The translations under genes were made by a program, and so were the position numbers. Below are positions 26,782-37,318 of a stretch of 64,000 nt of DNA, in pieces (position 1 is the first letter of the stretch; every line of letters starts with the position of its first letter). Source of the stretch: Rhizobium aethiopicum (GTDB lineage Bacteria > Pseudomonadota > Alphaproteobacteria > Rhizobiales > Rhizobiaceae); NCBI RefSeq assembly GCF_900094625.1, contig NZ_FMAJ01000006.1, positions 62,001 through 126,000 of the forward strand. Reading direction: 5' to 3'. Under the pieces are notes generated by a model. It saw only the letters and a list, made by a program, of their open reading frames with translations, did not search any database and was not told where the DNA came from.

Positions 26782-28025
26782 GACGCCTTCTGCCATTCGG
26801 CCTCGAACAGGCCGGTGAGCTGTCTGATGCTGGAATGATAGTCGAAATTCTCACGCACCCGCCTTTCGGCGGCGTCGCCGAGGCGCTTGCGCAGCGCCGG
26901 GTCGCGGATTGCCGCCTCCAGGGCTTTGGCAAGCATCGCCGGATCCTCCGCCGGCACGACGAGGCCGTTTTCGCCGTCCGTCAGCAGTTCCGGCACACCG
27001 GATACCGTCGTGGAGATGCAGACGAGGCGCTGGCTCGAGGCCTCGACCAACACGTTCGGCAAGCCGTCGCGGTCGCCGTTGGCGGCGATGCGGCAGGCAA
27101 GCGCGAAGAGATCGGCGCGGCGGTAGTGATCGAGCACCTCTTCCTGGGCCATGGCGCCCTTCCAGACGATGCGGCCGGAGAGGCCGAGCTCGGTGGCAAG
27201 CGCCTTCAGCTTCGCAAGCTCGTCGCCGCCGCCAATATGCTCCATGCGCCAATGCAGATCGGCGGGCAGCAGCGCCAGCGCCCGCAGCAGCACGTCGTAG
27301 CCCTTCTTCTCGACGGCTCGGCCGACGCTGAGGATGAAGGCCGGATCGTCGGGGTCGTTGCCGGTCCTTTGCGAATGCGCGCCGGAAAAATGGCCGAAGC
27401 GGGCGAGGTCGAGACCGTGGTAACTCAGATGCACGGCGTCCTTGCGTGAGGTCAGACTCCGCATATGCTCGTAGCCTGTTCTGGTGCAGGTGACCGCCCA
27501 GCGGGCACTGCCGAGTTTTTCGTTGAGCTCCCAGTCGGGCGATGTCCAGATATCCTTGGCATGGGCCGAACAGGTCCACGGCGTGCCGGTGAGGATGCTC
27601 GCATATTCTGTCACAGAGGCCGGCGTGTGGATGAAATGGGCGTGCAGCCATTCGCCTCCGTCAGGCCATTCGCGCCCCAGCACCAGCGCCTGGCCGAGGC
27701 GGCGGAAGCGGTTGCGGGAGGGGTCGCGCTTGAGGTCGGCGAAAAAGCGTTTGATCAGCGCCTTGAAGCCGGGTTTGCCGAATCCGGCAAACAGGCCTTT
27801 CAGCACGCGGATCGGTTCCTCGTGCAGATATTCGGGCAGGTAGACGACCGGCGCCTTGATCTCGTCATGCACGGGATGACGCTTCTTGTCGGTTGGCCGG
27901 CGCATGGAAATCAGCGTCAGGTCGAAGCCGGCCCTTTCGAGGCCGAGCAGCTCCTGGGCAATGAAGGTTTCCGAAAGGCGGGGATAGCCTTTCAGCACGA
28001 CGAGGATCTTGCGGCGTGGCGGCAA
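26778..28025 (-). CDS. GT4-family glycosyltransferase
   Basis: A 415-residue GT-B enzyme of family GT4 (colanic acid/exopolysaccharide type). The N-terminus has KGYPRLSETFIAQELLGLE, the typical acceptor-side opening of this group, and the C-terminal domain has ILSVGRAVEKKGYDVLLRAL, the Rossmann loop, and the EX7E-like GLPNVLVEASSQRLVCISTTVSGVPE region. It would use a nucleotide sugar to extend a glycan on the cytoplasmic face. It is 9 bp after the upstream MurG-like gene and overlaps the next one, so all three are one operon. Confidence 0.87.
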   Translation of the reverse strand: MPPRRKILVVLKGYPRLSETFIAQELLGLERAGFDLTLISMRRPTDKKRHPVHDEIKAPVVYLPEYLHEEPIRVLKGLFAGFGKPGFKALIKRFFADLKRDPSRNRFRRLGQALVLGREWPDGGEWLHAHFIHTPASVTEYASILTGTPWTCSAHAKDIWTSPDWELNEKLGSARWAVTCTRTGYEHMRSLTSRKDAVHLSYHGLDLARFGHFSGAHSQRTGNDPDDPAFILSVGRAVEKKGYDVLLRALALLPADLHWRMEHIGGGDELAKLKALATELGLSGRIVWKGAMAQEEVLDHYRRADLFALACRIAANGDRDGLPNVLVEASSQRLVCISTTVSGVPELLTDGENGLVVPAEDPAMLAKALEAAIRDPALRKRLGDAAERRVRENFDYHSSIRQLTGLFEAEWQKAS

Positions 28026-28034
28026 GGCTGTGCC

Positions 28035-29243
28035 CTATTCCGCGCCGACGAGGGCAAGGTGGGTGGCGCGGCCGTCGAGCCATCGGCCGACGGTCTGCGA
28101 GATGTGGTCCAGCCCTTCGAGATGCATGTTGCTGCCGCTCTTCGACGGCGGCAGGCGGAAAGGAAGGCGCTTCAGAGCCTCGGACATGATGGTGGGATCG
28201 ATCGATTGTTCCGGCAGCAGCATGTCGACGAGGCCGAGCTCGCTTGCGCGCTTGGCGCGCAGCAGCTGTTCCTCGCGCGGCTTGACGCGCGGCACGATGA
28301 GGGCCGGCTTGTCGAAGGAGAGGATCTCGCAGTAGGTGTTGTAGCCGCCCATGGCGACGACGCCGGTGGCGCCGGCGATCAGTTCCTCCATGTGATTGTC
28401 GAACTCGATCACCTCGATATAGGGAATGGCTTCACCCTTCTGCACCAGCTTGGCGCGTTCGGCCGCCGGCATATAGGGCCCGAGCACGACCAGCGCCTTC
28501 TGCGTCAGCGTCGGATCGGCCTCATAGGCATTCATGACGTCATGAACGAGATCGGAGCCGTCGCCGCCGCCGCCCGTCGTGACGAGAAGGTAATTGTCCT
28601 TGCGGGCGTTGATCGAGCTCTTGCCCTTGGAGACGCTGCGCTGCAGGAAGCCGACGAAATCCATCTTCCGGCGCAGGCTCGGCGGCACGTCGAGACCGAT
28701 AAGCGGATCGTAGAAATCAGGCGGACCGTAGACCCAGACGCTGTCGTAATATTGGTCGATCTTCTGCATGACGCTGTTCTTCTTCCACTCGGCCTCGAGC
28801 AGATGCGGCGCGTCCATGATCTCGCGCAGCCCCAGAACCAGCACGGTGCCGCGCGACTTGAGATAGGCGAGCGTATCCTCGACTTCGCCCTTCAATCCCA
28901 TCGGCTCCTTGTCGACGATGAAGATATCGGGCTGGAAGGTCTCGGCCGTATGACGGATGCTCGATTCACGCATCTTCAGCGTCTCGTGCAGGTCGATATG
29001 GCTGGCGAGCGACGTATATTCGCCGTTGCGAAGCTTGATGACGCTCGGGATCTTCACGAAATCGACGCGGGCGCGGTAATCGAAGGCGCCGGCGATGGTG
29101 GCGCCCGAGATGATCAGGATATTGAGGCCGCGATAATCCTCGACCAGCGCATGGGCGATGGTACGACAGCGCCTGAGATGGCCGAGGCCGAAGGTGTCGT
29201 GGCTGTACATGAGGATGCGAGCATCTTCGAGACGTCTGGCCAT
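28035..29243 (-). CDS. MurG-like (GT28-type) glycosyltransferase
   Basis: A 402-residue GT-B protein, first in a three-glycosyltransferase run. The N-terminus carries ILMYSHDTFGLGHLRRCR, equivalent to the glycine-rich acceptor loop of MurG, and the C-terminal half has VTTGGGGDGSDL and VAMGGYNTYCEILSFDKPALIVPRVKPREEQLLRA, the donor-binding region. The ATG at 29243 has a GGAGGGAA site; the in-frame extension to 29270 lacks support. The sugar donor and acceptor are unknown. It shares layout with the gene at 25636-26781, so the two may add similar residues or act together. Confidence 0.82.
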   Translation of the reverse strand: MARRLEDARILMYSHDTFGLGHLRRCRTIAHALVEDYRGLNILIISGATIAGAFDYRARVDFVKIPSVIKLRNGEYTSLASHIDLHETLKMRESSIRHTAETFQPDIFIVDKEPMGLKGEVEDTLAYLKSRGTVLVLGLREIMDAPHLLEAEWKKNSVMQKIDQYYDSVWVYGPPDFYDPLIGLDVPPSLRRKMDFVGFLQRSVSKGKSSINARKDNYLLVTTGGGGDGSDLVHDVMNAYEADPTLTQKALVVLGPYMPAAERAKLVQKGEAIPYIEVIEFDNHMEELIAGATGVVAMGGYNTYCEILSFDKPALIVPRVKPREEQLLRAKRASELGLVDMLLPEQSIDPTIMSEALKRLPFRLPPSKSGSNMHLEGLDHISQTVGRWLDGRATHLALVGAE

Positions 29244-29308
29244 GGGTGTTCCCTCCGGGGTGAACAACATGAATTAGTACCCCCACCGTCCGGAGGCCAA
29301 GAGGCGGG

Positions 29309-29330
29309 GGCGGTGCCCTAGGGCGCCGCC
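29309..29330. other. GC-rich hairpin between two operons
   Basis: GGCGGTGCCC-TA-GGGCGCCGCC can form a 10-bp stem with one wobble pair in the 97-bp gap between the peptide importer operon and the glycosyltransferase cluster. There is no T-run, so it is not a standard terminator. It may be an RNA processing or pausing structure. Confidence 0.35.
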
Positions 29331-29340
29331 GAGCTTCCTG

Positions 29341-30513
29341 CTATTTGTAGGGATCTGCCGCATCGCGCAAGCCGTCTCCCAGAAAGTTGAACGCCAAAAT
29401 GACAAGAACAACAGGAATGATCGGAAAGAGCAGCCATGGGTAGAATGCGATGACGCTGACGCTTTTTGCCTCGGTCAGCAGAATACCCCAGCTGGTGATC
29501 GGCGGACGAAGGCCGAGGCCGAGGAAGGAGAGCGCGGTCTCGCCGAGGATCATGCCGGGGATGGAAATCGTCGCCGAAGCAATGAGGTGCGACATGAAAC
29601 CGGGCACGAGATGCCGGCCGATGATGCGCGGCGTGCTGGCGCCCATCAGCTGCGCGGCCTGGACGTAGTCCTCTTCGCGCAACGCAAGCAGCTTGGAGCG
29701 CACGGCCCGCGCAAGTCCGGTCCAGTCGATAATGCCGAGGATGACGGTGATGCCGAAATAGATGACGATCGGGCTCCAGGTCACCGGCATGATGGCGGCC
29801 AGCGCCATCCATAGCGGCAGGCTCGGCAGCGATTGCAGCACCTCGATCAGGCGCTGGACGATGAGGTCGAAAATGCCGCCCCAGTAGCCGGCAAGGCCGC
29901 CGATGACGATGCCGAGCACAAAGCTGATGGCGATGCCGATCAGGCCGATCGTCAGCGAGATCCGTGCGCCGTAGAGGATGCGCGACAGCACGTCGCGGCC
30001 GAGCCGGTCGGTGCCGAGCAGGAACATCTGGCCGCCGATCGCCGGGCAGACGAGGTGATAGTTCGAGGTGACGAGGCCCCAAAACTTGTAAGAATCGCCC
30101 CGGCAGAAGAAGCGGATCGGCTGCACATCGTTCGGCCTGTCGGTATAGACGCGGTGCAGCGTGTCGAGATCGAGCGTCATGGTGCGGCCGTAGACGAAGG
30201 GACCGACGAATTCTCCCTTGTCGAAGAAGTGGACCCGCTGCGGCGGCGCATGGATGAAATCGACATTGCGCGTGTGCAGGCCGTAGGGCGCCAGGAACTC
30301 GACGACCAGGATCATCAGATAGGTGACGGCGAGAAAGATGCCGGAGATCAAGGCCAGCCGGTGCTGCTTGAACTTCCACCACATCAGCTGCTTCTGCGAG
30401 GCGAGATGGATGCGCGATTGCGCCGCCGTCATGCTTTCCGTCGCGTGCGGATCGAAGGGAGCGGTCGAGACGTAGTGCGGCAACGGCGCGCCGGGTGCGG
30501 GAAGGGGCGACAT
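29341..30513 (-). CDS. Peptide/opine-type ABC importer permease (DppC-like)
   Basis: A 390-residue permease of the DppC/OppC/YejE type. It has an N-terminal helix (ALISGIFLAVTYLMILVVEFLAP), a large periplasmic loop, then five helices with the EAA coupling loop QLMGASTPRIIGRHLVPG. The periplasmic insert is longer than in DppC, as in the YejE subgroup. It is the last gene of a four-gene operon and its ATG overlaps the stop of the upstream permease by one base. It forms the channel together with the DppB-like partner. Confidence 0.9.
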   Translation of the reverse strand: MSPLPAPGAPLPHYVSTAPFDPHATESMTAAQSRIHLASQKQLMWWKFKQHRLALISGIFLAVTYLMILVVEFLAPYGLHTRNVDFIHAPPQRVHFFDKGEFVGPFVYGRTMTLDLDTLHRVYTDRPNDVQPIRFFCRGDSYKFWGLVTSNYHLVCPAIGGQMFLLGTDRLGRDVLSRILYGARISLTIGLIGIAISFVLGIVIGGLAGYWGGIFDLIVQRLIEVLQSLPSLPLWMALAAIMPVTWSPIVIYFGITVILGIIDWTGLARAVRSKLLALREEDYVQAAQLMGASTPRIIGRHLVPGFMSHLIASATISIPGMILGETALSFLGLGLRPPITSWGILLTEAKSVSVIAFYPWLLFPIIPVVLVILAFNFLGDGLRDAADPYK

Positions 30514-31511
30514 TATTTGGTGCTCCTGCCTTGCAGACGGATGCGGGGATCGAGGAAGCCGAGGGCGATATCGGAGATCAGCACGCCGATGACGTTGAGA
30601 AAGGCCAGGAACATCAGGAAGGAGCCGGCGAGGTACATGTCCTGGCTCTGCAGCGCCTTGATCAGCATCGGCCCGGTCGTTTCCAGCGACAGGACGATTG
30701 CGACGATCTCGGCGCCCGAGATGATCGACGGAAGGATCGAACCGATATCGGCGATGAAGAAATTGAGCGCCATGCGCAGCGGATATTTGACCAGCGCCCG
30801 CATCGGATGCAGTCCCTTGGCGCGAGCCGTCGTCACGTATTGCTTCTGCATCTCGTCGAGAAGATTGGCCCGCAGCCGCCGGATCATGCCGGCGGTGCCT
30901 GCCGTGCCGACGATGATCACAGGAATCCAGAGATGGGCGAGGATCGACTTCGCCTTTTCCCAGCTCATCGGCTGGTTGAGATATTGCTGGTCCATCAGAT
31001 GGCCGATCGACAGCCCGAACCAGACATTGGCGAAATACATCAGGATCAGCGCCAGCATGAAGTTCGGAATGGCGATGCCGAGCAGGCCGAGGAAGGTCAG
31101 CCCGTAATCGCTCCAGCTATACTGGTGCGTCGCCGAATAGATGCCAATCGGAAAGGCGATCAGCCAGGTGAGCAGGATCGTCGTGAAGGAGACGAGGATC
31201 GTCAGCCATAGCCTTTCGCCGACCACGTCCGAGACCGGCAGCTGGTATTCGAAGGAATAGCCGAAATCGCCGTGCAGCATGCCGCCGACCCAGTAGAAGT
31301 AGCGCACGATCTCCGGCTTGTCGAAGCCGTATTGCTCCCGCATTTCCTCGATTTCCTGGAGGTTGGCAGTCTCGCCGGAAGCGCGCAGCTCGGCGATCTG
31401 GCTCTCGAAGAAGTCCCCCGGCGGCAGCTCGATGATTGTGAAAACAAGCGCCGAAATGACGAAGAGCGTCGGCACCATGGCGGCCATGCGCCAGAGAATG
31501 TATCTGAGCAC
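30513..31511 (-). CDS. Peptide/opine-type ABC importer permease (DppB-like)
   Basis: A 332-residue DppB/OppB-type permease with six helices. The first helix (MAAMVPTLFVISALVFTIIELPPGDF) and the EAA-type loop with ARAKGLHPMRALVKYPLRMAL are typical. Between helices one and two there is an extended periplasmic loop with many acidic residues. It lies 3 bp downstream of the substrate-binding-protein gene and pairs with the DppC-like permease. Confidence 0.92.
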   Translation of the reverse strand: MLRYILWRMAAMVPTLFVISALVFTIIELPPGDFFESQIAELRASGETANLQEIEEMREQYGFDKPEIVRYFYWVGGMLHGDFGYSFEYQLPVSDVVGERLWLTILVSFTTILLTWLIAFPIGIYSATHQYSWSDYGLTFLGLLGIAIPNFMLALILMYFANVWFGLSIGHLMDQQYLNQPMSWEKAKSILAHLWIPVIIVGTAGTAGMIRRLRANLLDEMQKQYVTTARAKGLHPMRALVKYPLRMALNFFIADIGSILPSIISGAEIVAIVLSLETTGPMLIKALQSQDMYLAGSFLMFLAFLNVIGVLISDIALGFLDPRIRLQGRSTK

Positions 31512-31514
31512 GCC

Positions 31515-33415
31515 TCAGCCCTCCTTGTACCAGAAAACATCCGGCATATAGATGCCGAGATAGGAGGTGGGATCGAAGCCGTAGAGCGCTCTTTCCGGCA
31601 GGTTCTGCAGCTTGGCGGCGCGCAGGATCGGCTGCAGCGTGCTGTTGATCAGGCCGATCGAGAACACCTGCTGCGTATAGAGCGACAGCATTCTGTGCCA
31701 GATCGTCTGACGTTCCTCGAATTTCGCCGTCGAGCCCCATTGTTTGAGAAGATCGACCAGCTCGGCCGCCTCCGGCAGATCGGGCGCCACGCCTTCTTGG
31801 CCGGCGGAGAGGTAATGCATGCCCCAGAGCGGCCATTGCAGCTGATCGTCGAGCGTCGGCGCAAGGCCGGACGGCGACATGTCGGCCGTCGGCACGCCGT
31901 TGTCGAGGCCGTACCAGATCGACATCATGATCGTGCCGCTCATGGCGCGGTTGCGGAAGACGTCGCGCTGCGAGGTGCGGGTATAGAGCGCAAGGCCGAT
32001 ATCGGCCCAGTGATCGTGCACCAGTTCCAGCACGTCGGTGTCGAGATTGCTCTCGCCGGCGGTCTCGACGGTGATCTCGGCGCGCCGCCCGTCCGGCAGC
32101 AGCCGGATGCCGTCGTCGCCACGCTTGCTCAGGCCGAGCTCGTCGAGCAGGCGGTTGGCCTCATCGGGATCGAACTTCACGAAGGCCTCGGCATATTCCT
32201 GCTTGAAGAGCGGGCTGTCGGGCAAGACGGTATCGGCGCTCGGCGTGCCCAAGCCGTAAAAGGCGACCATGTTTATCTCGTGGCGGTTGATCGCCAGCGA
32301 CAGCGCCCGGCGCAGGCGCACGTCGCGGAAAAGGCCGCGCCACACCTCGTCGGCGCAGTTGAGGTTCGGCAACAGCGTGATGCGAGAGCCGCGCGCGACC
32401 TTCCAGAGATTGACCTTCACCGGAAAGCGCTTCTCGGCCTCCTTCAGGAAGGTGTAGTCGTTGAAATCGATGCCGGTCGCCTGCAGGTCGGCTTCGCCCG
32501 CACCCGCCTTGGCTGCAATGATCGACGAGGAGGAGACGCTGAGGACGAAACGATCGAGATAGGGAAGCTGCCTGCCGGTCTCGTCGACGCGATGGAAGAA
32601 GGGGTTGCGCTCGAAGACGAACTGCTCGGCCGGCAGCGCCGTCGTATTGTGCCAGGGATCGAGCGTCGGCAGTTTCGGATTCTCGGGACGATAGGAGCGC
32701 GCCATCTTGATGTGCAGATCCTGCCACTTCTTGACGCGGCTCGTTTTCATCATCTGTTCCATCATCGCCTCGTCGGGCTGGAACTTCTTGTGGAACTGCT
32801 TGAGGTAATGCGCCGGCCCGAAAATGACGAGCGGCTGAGGTCCTGCCAGGCTCGGCAGGAACATCGGGTTCGGTTTTTCCCAGGTGTAGCGTACCGTCAG
32901 CGGATCGAGCATCTCGAAGCGCGGCAGGCTGCCGTGCGGACGAAGCTCGAGGGCGCCGCCGCCCGGCGTCAGCTTGTCGTTCAGGATGACGTCTTCCCAC
33001 CAGTAGCGGAAATCGTCGGCGGTGAACGGCTGACCGTCGGACCATTTATGGCCTTCGCGCAGCGTGAAGGTGAAGACCTTCTCGTCCTCGGCGTTGAAAT
33101 CGGCCAGGATGTCAGGCTGGAACTGCAGGTGCTTGTTGTAGCCGATCAGGCGGGTATAACCGTAGATCGTCATGAAGCGGATGTCGCGCTGGCTGCCGAT
33201 GATGGTGCGCACCGTGCCGCCATAGGCGCCGGGTTCGAGCCCCATCTCCTTGAGGTTGACGATGCGCGGACGGGCGGGAATGCGCTCTGCCATCGGCGGC
33301 AGGCTGCCGGCGCTCAGCCGCTCCTTGAGGAATTCCGGCTCGCCGGCCTGTTCGGCCCGAAGCACCGCCGGCGCGATTGCAGCGCCGACGAGGCCGCCGA
33401 GGAAAGTGCGACGCG

Positions 33416-33422
<7 letters not shown>
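31515..33422 (-). CDS. Family 5 extracellular solute-binding protein with Tat-type signal
   Basis: A 635-residue periplasmic binding protein of the SBP_bac_5 (DppA/OppA/YejA) family. The signal peptide has a twin-arginine motif (TRRTFLGGLVGAA) with probable cleavage after LRA, so it may be folded in the cytoplasm before export by Tat. Family features include FTFTLREGHKWSDGQPFTADDF and RRALSLAINRHEI. At 635 residues it belongs to the long YejA-like subgroup, which often binds peptides or peptide antibiotics; the ligand is unknown. The ATG overlaps the end of the ATPase gene by 7 bp. Confidence 0.9.
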
Positions 33423-35311
<1,889 letters not shown>

Positions 35312-35465
35312 ACCAATGAAATTCCCCAGTCTTCTATGTTCCCGTTAAGGCACACTATCGTACCGCAAACGGGGTGTCCAGTTGATGACAATGGCAGGGG
35401 AAACCGCTGCGTCGCGCCGAAGTTCCCCAGGCGAGACGGGCAAAAGATGGCGGGGGCTCGAGCCT

Positions 35466-36809
35466 TTACTGGATGAAGTTCTCCGTGGTTGTGCGGTTGA
35501 CCTGCTTCTTGGCGTCACGATGCAGCAGGATGACCTGTTCGGCCTCGGAAAGCCCGTTTTGCACCGCTTCCCGGAAGCTGTCCTCGACATGGATCTCGGG
35601 GGCGGGTGCCCGCGGCTGCAGTACCGTCACCTTCTGGCGGATGCCGCGCAGCTTCTCCTCGCCGAGCCTCGTCCACTCGCCGCCGCAATAGCCGGCGAAA
35701 GCCTGGCTGGCGACGACCTCGCGGCCGTATTTCTTGGTAAGGATCTGCAGACGCTGCACCTCGTTGACCGCCGATCCGAAGGCGGAGAAGGTCAGCCGGT
35801 CCTTGAGGCCGACATTGCCGAACATGACGTTGCCGACATGCAGGCCGATGCCATAGCCGACCTTGCTGAGGCCCTTCTGCTCGCGGTCCCGGTTGAGCTC
35901 GGCTACCCGCGCCTGTGCCTGGTGGACGGCCGAAAGTGCTGCCTCGCAGGCGATTTTCGACGGGTCCTTGTGACGCCCGCAGGGATAGACGGCCAGAAAG
36001 CCGTCGCCGAGGAAGCTCAGGATCTCGCCGCCATTGCGGTTGAAGGGGGCGGCGATCGCATCGAAGAACTGGTTCAGCGTATCGATATAGGCCTGCCGCC
36101 CTTCCTTTTCGGCATACATGGTGGATTCGCGCATGTCGCCCATGACCAGGGCCGCGCGGATCGTCTCGCCGTCGCCGCGGCGGATCTGGCCGTTCAGCAC
36201 CCGCTTGCCGGCGTCGCCGCCGAGATAGGTGGTCAACATGTTGTTGGCGAGCTTGCCGAGCACCGCCATCTTGGCGGCGACCGCCAGATGGTTCTGCATC
36301 CTCAGCAGCGCGTCGATCATGTCGTCGGAAAAGCCGTTATGGTGGTCGGTCGACCAGGAGCCCATCATGCCCTGCACCGAGCCGTCGCCGAAGGGCTGCA
36401 CGAAGGCGAGGTAATCGGTGATCTGATCCTTGCGCAGATCCTCGAAGATCGGGAATTCGGCCGGGCCCTCCTGCATCAGCCGGCGGCGGATGTGCTGCAG
36501 GTTGTTGTCGAGCAGGTAATAATAGGGGCTCTGCAGGAAGCGGTCCGGCTTTTGGCCGGCCGGCATGCGAAAACCCTCGATGGTGACGCCGCTGGCGCGC
36601 CGCCAGGTGAAGCTCAGCGCGTCGTAGAGCGGATGCAGCATCGAAAAGGTCAGGTGCACGCGCGCGATCGGCAGGCCGGCGGCGGCGAGCCTTTCGCAGA
36701 AGCCGCGCACGATGTTTTCAAGCTCGTCTCCGGCGAGCGACGAATTCGTCAGCCATTCCGCGACCCTGTCCAACAGAATGGAGGAGACGCTGGATTCGAT
36801 CGTGCTCAT
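35466..36809 (-). CDS. Class III nucleotide cyclase homologue with altered substrate residues
   Basis: A 447-residue soluble protein. Residues 1-190 form an uncharacterised sensor region also seen at the N-terminus of rhizobial CyaA-like proteins (LTFSMLHPLYDALSFTWRR). Residues 215-400 are a class III cyclase domain. Both metal-binding Asp are present (GDMRES, Asp225; SFLGDG, Asp269), as are the transition-state Asn and Arg (VNEVQRLQ, 349 and 353). The two purine-selecting residues differ: the usual Lys is Ser265 and the usual Asp/Thr two before the Asn-Val is Ser347 or a neighbour in AFGSAVN. It may use another substrate or be a pseudo-cyclase. The start at 36809 follows TGAGGATC. Confidence 0.8.
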   Translation of the reverse strand: MSTIESSVSSILLDRVAEWLTNSSLAGDELENIVRGFCERLAAAGLPIARVHLTFSMLHPLYDALSFTWRRASGVTIEGFRMPAGQKPDRFLQSPYYYLLDNNLQHIRRRLMQEGPAEFPIFEDLRKDQITDYLAFVQPFGDGSVQGMMGSWSTDHHNGFSDDMIDALLRMQNHLAVAAKMAVLGKLANNMLTTYLGGDAGKRVLNGQIRRGDGETIRAALVMGDMRESTMYAEKEGRQAYIDTLNQFFDAIAAPFNRNGGEILSFLGDGFLAVYPCGRHKDPSKIACEAALSAVHQAQARVAELNRDREQKGLSKVGYGIGLHVGNVMFGNVGLKDRLTFSAFGSAVNEVQRLQILTKKYGREVVASQAFAGYCGGEWTRLGEEKLRGIRQKVTVLQPRAPAPEIHVEDSFREAVQNGLSEAEQVILLHRDAKKQVNRTTTENFIQ

Positions 36810-37318
36810 TCTCGGTATGATCCTCATAAGGCACGCCATCCCCAAGAGCCAAAAATCCCTCGCCCGGCACATTATCATGCGCAGGTCACAAGGAAATCAG
36901 GATGTACGAGCGGTAAAATAGTGTCAACGATCTGCCGAAAGCCCGGCAGCGGCGCCCCTCATCTCCCTGGAACGGGGATCGGACGGGTGGTCCTTTCTCG
37001 ATGGTTCAATATCAAGCTCAGATAGGGATGCTGCAAGTGCGAAACAATGGGAGGCCGATTTTTTTGTGCGCCGAAGTTGCAGCAAAAGTGTGGTTCCGGG
37101 ACATTTCGGCCACACGTGGGGTAGGGTTCGATGTGGGATCTCGGCGGCGCGGCTGCCACTTTTACGCAAGCTTTGACGGCCGTTCATCAGGTCGAGGCGA
37201 CTGTAGAGCATTGGCGTAAGCAGGGGTAGCATCGCCGGGGAGAAGAGGAGCCGGGTTTAATTCCCCGCGATCATGCATTAGATCAGCTTCCTGTATTCCC
37301 CATTGGAAAGATCCCGCC
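36810..37318. other. 509-bp intergenic region, no gene recognised
   Basis: This gap separates divergent cyclase and sugar-dehydrogenase genes and should hold both promoters. Short open frames exist on both strands but have no ribosome site or recognisable family. A GTGTGG...CCACAC inverted repeat lies at about 37089-37116, and 37079-37103 closely resembles a stretch at 43158-43181. I could not place a convincing promoter. Confidence 0.45.

Noticed and set aside
27465..29321. A 618-codon plus-strand open frame opposite two glycosyltransferases
   Set aside because: Both genes on the minus strand have clear GT motifs and overlapping stop/start codons; the plus-strand frame has no recognisable domain.
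35382..37025. A 547-codon plus-strand frame opposite the cyclase-homology gene
   Set aside because: Antisense to a protein with clear cyclase motifs; no homology seen.
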